Assembly: GCA_013400115.1 (NCBI GenBank)
Contig: VXBP01000234.1
Span: 186,001-250,000, forward strand
Length of the DNA stretch: 64,000 nucleotides
Source of the DNA: Rhinopomastus cyanomelas
Lineage: Eukaryota; Chordata; Aves; Bucerotiformes; Rhinopomastidae
Reading direction: 5' to 3'
The first letter of the stretch is position 1. Each line of letters opens with the position of its first letter. This document shows positions 57,848-64,000 of the stretch, in pieces. The position numbers were made by a program, and so were the translations under genes. Below the pieces are notes generated by a model that was not told the origin of the DNA, did no database searches, and saw nothing but the letters and a program-made list of their open reading frames with translations.

Positions 57848-58551
57848 GAAGCTGGACATGAGCCACCAATGAGCAATCGCTGAACAAAACGCCAACCACA
57901 TCCCGGGCAGTCTCAGAGATTGGACTAGATGATCTTTTGAAGTCCTTTCCAAACTGTAACATCCTGCAATTCTGTGACTCTGTGAAAAGAAACGTGGCCA
58001 GCAGACCGAGAGAAGGGATTCTGTCCTTCTACTGTGCCTCACCTGGAGTCTTGCATCCAGTTCCAGAACTCCCAACACAAGAAGGACAAGGACCTGTTGC
58101 AAAGGGTCCAGAGGAGGACACAAAAATGATCAGAGGGCTGGAGCATGTTTCTTATGAGACAGACAGAGACAGTTGGGGTTGTTTAGCCTGAAGAGAAGAA
58201 GGCTCTGTCAGGACCTTATAGTGACCTTCTAATCCCTGAAAAGGGCTGTCAGAAGGCCAGGAAAGAACTGTTCAGTAGGGCAGGGAAGGACAGGATGTTC
58301 ATGGTTTGAAGTTGAAAAGGAAAGACTGAAGCTGCACATGAGGAAAAAGTTCTTGAATCTGAGGACTGTGGATCCCTGGAACAGGCTACCTACAAGCGGT
58401 GGAGGCTCCATCCCTGGAGACATTCTAGGTCAGGCTGGATGGGGCTCTGGGCAGTCTGTTCTAGTTAGAGGTGTCCCTGCTTGTGTAGGAGGTTTGGACT
58501 ACATGACCTTTGGATCTTCCTTCCAACCCAACACATTCTGTGAGTCTATCC
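57848..58551 (+). mobile_element. CR1 LINE 3' part, group C, interrupted by a short CR1 tail
   Basis: Starts 'agctggacatgagccacc' (ORF2), breaks at 'cacatcccgggc' (57908), and resumes at 57985 'aaaagaaacgtggccagcag'. It runs to 'ctgttctagttagaggtgtc' and 'cacattctgtgagtctatc'. Confidence 0.92.
57909..57984 (+). mobile_element. 76-bp CR1 tail nested in another CR1
   Basis: 'gattggactagatgatctt', 'tgaagtcctttccaaactg', ending 'gcaattctgtgactctgtg'. It sits inside the ORF2 of the surrounding copy, whose sequence is continuous once this piece is removed. Confidence 0.88.
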
Positions 58552-58662
58552 TAGAAGCAAAACTACTACTATGGGTCACAGCTGTACAACCGTTTTGTTT
58601 CTCACTTTTTCTTAATCAAAAAAGAGGGCTGTGATGAAAAACGGACATGGACAGCTACCAAA

Positions 58663-58791
58663 GCCATCCCAGAAAGTGTTCAAGGCCAGGCTGGATGGTC
58701 TGTTGAGAGGTGTCCCTCTCAACACCTCTGTGCAGAGGCATTGGAACTAGATGATCGCTGAGGTCCTTTCCAGCCTACACCAGTCTACAAT
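58663..58791 (+). mobile_element. CR1 LINE tail, group D-like, with small internal repeat
   Basis: 'cagaaagtgttcaaggcc', 'ttggaactagatgatcgctg', ending 'caccagtctacaatc'. 'aggtgtccctctcaacacct' forms a short inverted pair. Confidence 0.85.
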
Positions 58792-58809
58792 CTCTGGTAG
58801 TCTACGGCA

Positions 58810-59255
58810 TTGCTGCAGACCTGGAGCAGTTAGCTGAACTCTACCCACTTCAGAGGCAATGAGCGCTCAACGGGACAAAGTCTTATGAACTAATGTCCAA
58901 GAAGTTCTCAGGTGACACACAAACTGTGAAACCATCAAACCTAACGCCGTTACTCAGAACGAGGAGTGTGCGATTAGACAAGCAATTATACAGCGAGTAG
59001 CTTAACAGAAATTGTGGGTAAAAATATCAGAAACAATTTTTGAGGATTTAGAGAGGGAGCACCTTGTACAGCGTAATTGGATTAGAGGAGACAGCCAGCA
59101 CGGATTTGTGAGCAGGAGGTCTTTTGCTTAACTAACTCGTCGGAGTTCTTTGAAGCTGCCGTATTACCGCCGAGGTAGGCAAGGGAAATGTAATAGATGT
59201 TATGCACTCAGATTTCCCAAAAGCAATCGGTGAGGTTGTACAGTGAGATTATGGG
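58810..59255 (+). mobile_element. Ancient L3/CR1-like ORF2 (reverse transcriptase) relic
   Basis: 'agccagcacggatttgtgag' followed by 'aactaactcgtcggagttc' and 'cagatttcccaaaagcaatc' matches the S-Q-H-G-F ... L-T-N ... D-F-x-K-A pattern of L3/CR1 reverse transcriptase. It has several frameshifts and stops, so it is far older than the surrounding CR1. Confidence 0.55.
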
Positions 59256-59710
59256 CTAATGGAAGGAGTCGTGCTGGAAAAGCAGCCTGGCTTCGAAAAG
59301 ATGGCTCACAAGCAGAAAACAGCCAGTGTGTGGGCTGCCTTGCCGTGTTCCTTCTCAACCTCAAAAGTGAGTTATTTAAGTGTTTGGCCTGGGGAAGAAG
59401 GAGGTGGAGGGGTTCCGGCTTGGAGATCTCTTCTGCTTGGATTTCAGAGCGCTCACAGCCTTTCATGATGCACAAATCTCCAACAAGAGTTCTGTTTATC
59501 AGTCCTGATCACAAGAGAACCCCAGGGAGATGTTCCTCCTCCAGAAAGAGGTTCAACTAGACGTGATCTGCTATCCCCAAGGCTGCTCATGGAAGGAAGA
59601 ACCAAATTTCACTTCCATGAACCGAGGCACAAGTACAAAGGAAAATGTGCTTTTCTGCCCCAGATCAGTGCCGGAAGAAGCACAGACGCTCAGGGCCAAG
59701 CTTCAGCCTC
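59256..59710. other. Unique intron block
   Basis: Follows the L3-like relic and may include more of it beyond recognition. No gene. Confidence 0.3.
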
Positions 59711-59801
59711 TGGAGGATGTCCCTGTTCACTGCAGCAGGGTTGGATTGGACTCCATGGCCTTCAGAGGTCACTTTCATTCCAGGCCATTCCATGACTCTA
59801 T
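59711..59801 (+). mobile_element. CR1 LINE tail, group F-like
   Basis: 'ggatgtccctgttcactgc', 'ccatggccttcagaggtc', ending 'ggccattccatgactctatg'. Confidence 0.85.
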
Positions 59802-60484
59802 GGATCATGCTGCCACGGAGCATGTGCAAAACAGAGGACTTTTGGTGCAGGTACATGGTGCCAGCCCCATCATATTTCCTACTCTTGCCACAGGGAGAGG
59901 GGAAAGAAGACCCTTTCCTCACAGGGAAAAAGGGGACATTTGGAGAGAAATGGGTGCATCGAGGTCTTGGAAGAGATGGGTGCATGGAGGAGTGGGCAGA
60001 TGGGTGCTGGCAGCAGGCACAGAGCCCTCCAGCAGGCAGACACTGCTTCCAGCCCCCCATCTGCAGCCAACAGACTAATTTCTGAGGATTTACATCAAAA
60101 GCAGGCTGAGGAGAAGACGTGAGCGGACGGATTCATAGCACAGTCCCTGAAGCTCTCCCAAGAAGCTGGTTGCTCCTTCTGTTTCTTTTCCACATCGTAT
60201 CTCAACAGCAAGTGACATTTTGCTCCCAGCTCCAGCTGCTTTTCTTGGCTGCCCTTGGAGCTGCCGGAGCCGATAACACTGGAATTCAGGTTCCATGTGA
60301 CCCCACTGCTGTCCAACAACAACGGGGGCTGGGTCAGGGATCAGCACCATTCCCAGGCACCACAAAAGGCTTTTGTTGGATGCCCTGCAGCTCACAGACC
60401 ACCCCAGCCTGCCAGCTGCTTGCCACCATAATCTCACCCTGCCACTCTCCTCCACCAGCGCTGTGGTGTCACCCGCTTCATTCA
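59802..60484. other. Unique intron block
   Basis: Overlapping long frames on both strands (up to 182 codons, partly from the CR1 tail). No family resemblance. Confidence 0.3.
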
Positions 60485-60776
60485 AAGAATCACAGAATCT
60501 TTTTGTTTGGAAGAGACCTTAAAGATCATCAACACCAACCATGGACCGAGCACTGCCAGATTGCCCCTAAACCACCTCTCCAAGCACCAGTTCCACAGTT
60601 CATTTAAATCTCTCCAAGGATGAAGCCCTGAGTAACCTGTTCTATGGCAGGAGGTTGGAGCTGGATGATCATTCTATGATTCTATGGCAACTCCAGCACC
60701 AGCCTGTTCCAATGACCCATTCAGTAAAGAAATTCTTCCAAACATCCAGCCTGAACCTTCTCTGGCCCCCCAGTCT
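60485..60776 (-). mobile_element. CR1 LINE 3' end, group A, interrupted by an opposite CR1 tail
   Basis: 'aagaatcacagaatcttttt', 'gcactgccagattgcccc', up to 'ctctccaaggatg' (60622). It resumes at 60688 'caactccagcaccagcctg' and runs to 'cagcctgaaccttctctgg'. Confidence 0.9.
60623..60687 (+). mobile_element. 65-bp CR1 tail nested in an opposite CR1
   Basis: 'aagccctgagtaacctgttc', 'ggaggttggagctggatg', ending in two perfect octamers 'attctatgattctatgg'. The clean tail suggests a young insertion. Confidence 0.88.
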
Positions 60777-61744
60777 TGTCTAGTTGCATTAACTTACAGT
60801 TTGTGTAGACCCTGACTCAAGAGTGGAAGTCCAACATGTTTAAGTTCCTCCTGGCATCTCCATTCCCTTGTTCCCCCTTCCCATCCCTGCCCCCAGAACA
60901 TGACCCGAGTTCGTTATGGATCAGTGTATTTACAAAGCTCTAGCTGGAAATCAATTTTAATTACCCAAATCAGATTGCCATATCAATAAATCACTGGGGA
61001 CCCTCAGAGACAGAGGCAGAAGGTTGCACCTGGAAGTGGAGGGAGGGATGGAAGGATAATGACTCATTTTCCCATCAGGTCCCTCTGGGCATTTGCTGGA
61101 CAATATCCATCAATGTCGTTATCTCTGGGGTTATTGAGGGTGTAAAAGGGAGATGAATGGAACCAGAGTCACTTCTAAACAAATAGCCTTGGTTGAAACT
61201 TGATTTACCAGTGACCTCCTGACAAGAGCTCTTCATTTTTTATGTTTAGGACAGCAGTGAGGAAGGGGGCTGGGAAGAGATGCAGTGCCCCACTTCTTCT
61301 TCCACCATTAGACCAGAGGGCTTGCCATGAGTCCCAGTGTTTTTCAAAACACTCCCAAAGTCAGAGTAGGGAGGAGGTTGCAGACAGTGGTGGCACACAA
61401 GGTGAAAGTTGGGCAGCTCCCCACTCTGTCTCTAGTGAGTAGGGAAGGGATCTTCAAGCACTCAAAGACAGACACAAGACATGTCCTCTACTGTATCAGC
61501 ACTAATTCCAGGAAATAGGATTTATTAGGGTTTAAACCATCAAAACTGCTGCTGGACTGGGTAAGTCCTTCCTTTCTCTGTTTTCCCCAGCTTTGCCACA
61601 CTGGCAGGAGGGACCTGACCAAGTGAGAAACAAGGGAGAAGTAATTACAGGTCTAAGCTGGCATCTACCACTGCAAAACAGCCAAGCAGCTCGTTGCTAC
61701 TCACTGCAGAGTCCTAACTCATCCCAACAGATGGGTCAGAAATG
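60777..61744. promoter_or_regulatory. Unique block with a candidate conserved element
   Basis: 60935-61000 reads 'caattttaattacccaaatc' and 'gattgccatatcaataaatc', AT-rich with homeodomain cores. The rest has no recognised feature. Confidence 0.28.
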
Positions 61745-61965
61745 ACAGAATCCCAGAATGATGGAGCTCTCTGAGCTCAGTAAACCCAGCCCATGACCCA
61801 ACAGCACCACAACAGTCAGTCCAGGGCACGAAGGGCCACAGCCAGTCTGTCCTTCAACACCTCCAGGGATGGGGACTCCATCGATGCCCTGGGCAGTCCT
61901 TTCCAGTGTCTGATCCTTTCCATGAGGAAGGGCTTCCTAACATCCAACCTAAACTTCCCCTTTTT
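61745..61965 (-). mobile_element. CR1 LINE 3' end, group A3
   Basis: 'gacagaatcccagaatgatg', 'cagtctgtccttcaacacc', 'gggatggggactccatcg', truncated at 'ctaaacttcccctt'. Confidence 0.92.
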
Positions 61966-62291
61966 AAGCAATTACTGCCATCACAATCACTTTCAGGACA
62001 CAAGAGCCACTGCAAGACCTTCTATCCCTTGCAAATATGTGTATATCAAAGTGTAGGGCCAAGACACCAACAGCAAGTCATATCCTCAGGTACAGCTGGA
62101 TGCTGATGGTCAGCACTGAGCACCAATGCCAGATCCTAAAGGGACCCGACTTCAGTACCACGATGGACAAACCTTGTTCCAGAAGGAATCCAAGCCCTGC
62201 CTAATGCCAAACTTCAGGCACTCTTGGAGAAGCCACCACAGCCACATCAAGCCCAATCTGACCAGTATTTAGGCACCTCCATGTCCATGTC
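61966..62291. other. Unique intron block
   Basis: No supportable feature. Confidence 0.3.
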
Positions 62292-62868
62292 TGTGCTGGT
62301 TTGGGCTGTGGCAGAATTAACTGTCTTCCCAGTAGCTGGTATGGGGCTGTTTAGGATTTGTACTGGGAGCAGCGTTGATCGCAGTGGGATGTTTTAGTTC
62401 CTGCTGAGCGGCTCACACACAGTCAAGGGCTTTTCTGCTTGTCACTCTGCTCCACCAGTGAGCAGACTGGAGGTGCTCAAGTTGTTGGGAGGGGACACAG
62501 CCAGGACAGCAGACCCCACTAACCAAATGGATAGTCCATACAGTATGATGTTATGCTTAGCCTCTAAATCTGTGAGAAGACGGAAAAGGGTGATGTTCAG
62601 AGCGATGATATTTGTCTTCCCAAGTAAACACTCCATGGGACAGATCCCAGCTCTCCTGGAGATACAGAACACCTGCCTGGCATGGGAAGTCGGGAGTGAA
62701 TCCCCTGCTTTATTTTGCTTATATGAACAGTTTCTGCTTTATCTATTTATCTCAACCCACAGGTTTTCTCATGTTTTCTCTTCTGATTCTCTCCCCCATC
62801 CCACACTGTGGGCGAATAAGTAAGTGGCTGTGTGGGGCTGAGATGCCAACAGGGGTTACACCACGACA
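62292..62868 (+). mobile_element. Solo LTR of an avian endogenous retrovirus
   Basis: 577 bp, starting 'tgtgctggtttgggctgtgg' and ending 'ggttacaccacgaca' (TG...CA). The middle words 'gctggtatggggctgttta', 'ttgggaggggacacagcc' and 'ttgtcttcccaagtaaac' follow an LTR common in bird genomes. No primer-binding tgg follows the end, and no gag, pol or env is seen on either side, so it is probably a solo LTR left by recombination. No clear target-site duplication is visible. It is antisense to the plexin gene. Family name not assigned. Confidence 0.88.
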
Positions 62869-64000
62869 TCCACAAAGAGACAGAGACACAGAAAAAGCTG
62901 AAATGATCAGAGATCCAGCCCACAGTAAAAAAAACACCATGATCACAGAGACTACCTGAAGTAGAAACAGGCATTACACTCTTGTCAGCCCCAAATCCCT
63001 TCCCTGGGCCCTACTCAACACCACATGGGACATGGGGCTGAACCCTTTGAGTATCTACCTCTGCGCTGTTACTGAGGGGATTTATTTAGCTTTGTCTCTC
63101 CTGAGAAAAAAGCCTATTTCAAAGAAAAGCCTGAATTCTGTCACTTTTTGTGAAGTATAACAGCCAAGGGCTTGAGCTCGGGACTTTCTGCATCTTCACT
63201 TGCCAACCTGGACCAAGTCTCACAAGACCAAGTGTGAGAGACAGGTAAAAAATTGTCTCCAGAAGTGCACAGTAACAGACACATCCTTACACATCAAAGT
63301 GGTTCTTCCTTGCTCTCATTTCTCTCTGGTGGATACAGCAGGCTGGGTATCTGTGAGCAGCATTTGCAAGTCTTGACTGCCCAGCAGGGGAAAGAGCTGG
63401 GAGAAATGTATAGAGCAGTTTTAAAATGAGCTACGTGAGAGATGGTGGCTTGGGAAAAGCATAAGGCTCAGCGACTTCCTCCAGCCACCTTCCTCCATCC
63501 TGAACTCAGTAGCTACATCCAAACCTGAGCCAGTCAGCCAGTCAGAGCCTGATGGAGGAAACAAAGTCCATTGACAGTGAAGGAAGAAAGAGCTTCCTTG
63601 GCAGTCAACAGACACATTTACTGCAAAGATACTTCTTTTATCTCCCTGATACATTATGAGCACCCAGATGAATACGAGGAGATGCTGCCAGAGATACCGG
63701 GTCGGCAAGGGATGAGCCAGACCTTCCCACTAGAGGTGATAACAGCTCCTTGCTGGAGCTCTGGCAGTTTCTTCTAGTGCTAAATCCTCAGGAGTTATTA
63801 GAGGTGATAACTTCCCCCTCACACTGCATCTATTCATGCTGTGACTTCCCCTGCTCATTCTGCATCCATGACACACAGCTGATCCCTTGCTGGATGTAGT
63901 TTCCAGAACCTGGATTATCATAACCTCAGGCCAACTTAGTTCTCTGCTGCTCTACAGCTGTGTCTCCATTTGGAGCAGAAGTCTGTGCACACTCCCTCAG
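62869..64000. other. Unique intron block at the right edge
   Basis: No repeat or plexin exon recognised. The minus-strand 95-codon frame at 63421-63708 has no Sema-like motif. Confidence 0.3.

Larger units (their letters stand above)
37358..64000 (-). other. PLXNA4: Preceding plexin-A intron (partial, at least 26.6 kb)
   Basis: The acceptor cag is at 37358-37360 (plus-strand ctg). I searched for a preceding Sema exon ending in text like YVMSE with a donor and found none, so the upstream exon probably lies beyond 64000. The content is CR1 copies, older L3/CR1 relics and one ERV LTR. Confidence 0.65.

Noticed and set aside
59530..60607. Several 130-182-codon frames on both strands
   Set aside because: They overlap one another, include a CR1 tail, and show no known motif.
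37358..64000. Search for the preceding Sema exon
   Set aside because: No stretch combining Sema C-terminal motifs with a donor was found, so the upstream exon is assumed to lie outside.
1..64000. Regularly repeated short words suggesting a CRISPR array or other designed array
   Set aside because: The recurring words are CR1 tails and ORF2 ends scattered in both orientations, not evenly spaced repeats with spacers.

Overview
This window looks like a piece of a bird genome, almost all of it intron of one large gene on the minus strand. The bird call rests on dozens of CR1 LINE fragments. They carry typical avian CR1 3' ends: ORF2 C-terminus, short 3' UTR, and tails made of the octamer attctatg or attctgtg. 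By hand count there are about 60 CR1 pieces, close to 17 kb or a quarter of the window. From general knowledge that is far above most birds and closer to woodpecker or hornbill relatives (Piciformes, Bucerotiformes), but this placement is only inference.

I found two real coding pieces, both short exons on the minus strand and both from one plexin-A gene, most likely PLXNA4. The first (37257-37357, 101 bp) encodes the end of the Sema domain and the start of the PSI domain, with a good acceptor and a perfect gtaagt donor. The second (1-37, running off the left edge) continues the PSI domain. The phases fit: the first exon ends with AC and the second starts with G, giving Thr. The intron between them is 37,219 bp. 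Everything right of 37357 appears to be the preceding intron, since I found no further Sema exon up to 64000.

The introns hold CR1 copies of several groups, which I recognise by their tails. Group A: 'ggtctcttccaacc' tails. A2 is the variant with 'gggcagggtggggttggg'. A3 is the variant with 'aagtgccacatccagtctgtcc'. Group B: 'gatcctgctgtggcagg'. Group C: 'tgtccctgcttgttgtagg' and 'cacattctatg'. Group D: 'tgtccctgcctgtgcagg'. Group E: 'gccatgggcagcgacacc'. Group F: 'ctgctcactgcaaagggttgg'. All are strongly 5'-truncated (the longest is about 0.7 kb), and both orientations are equally common. Several are nested in each other or joined tail to head. Older layers include L3/CR1-like relics (38.3, 46.7, 47.9 and 58.8-59.3 kb) and one apparently solo endogenous-retrovirus LTR (62292-62868). 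Simple repeats include a GATA array, a 35-bp minisatellite, a 65-bp tandem duplication, a 16-bp triplicate and a C/A-only tract.

Unique DNA between the repeats includes AT-rich, homeodomain-site-rich blocks that could be conserved intronic enhancers (for example 5.8-6.3, 27.4-27.6, 42.5-42.8 and 43.4-43.6 kb). I see no independent gene, tRNA, rRNA or CRISPR, and nothing I would call a new molecular system. The open reading frames of 60-217 codons are either decayed CR1 ORF2 or chance frames.
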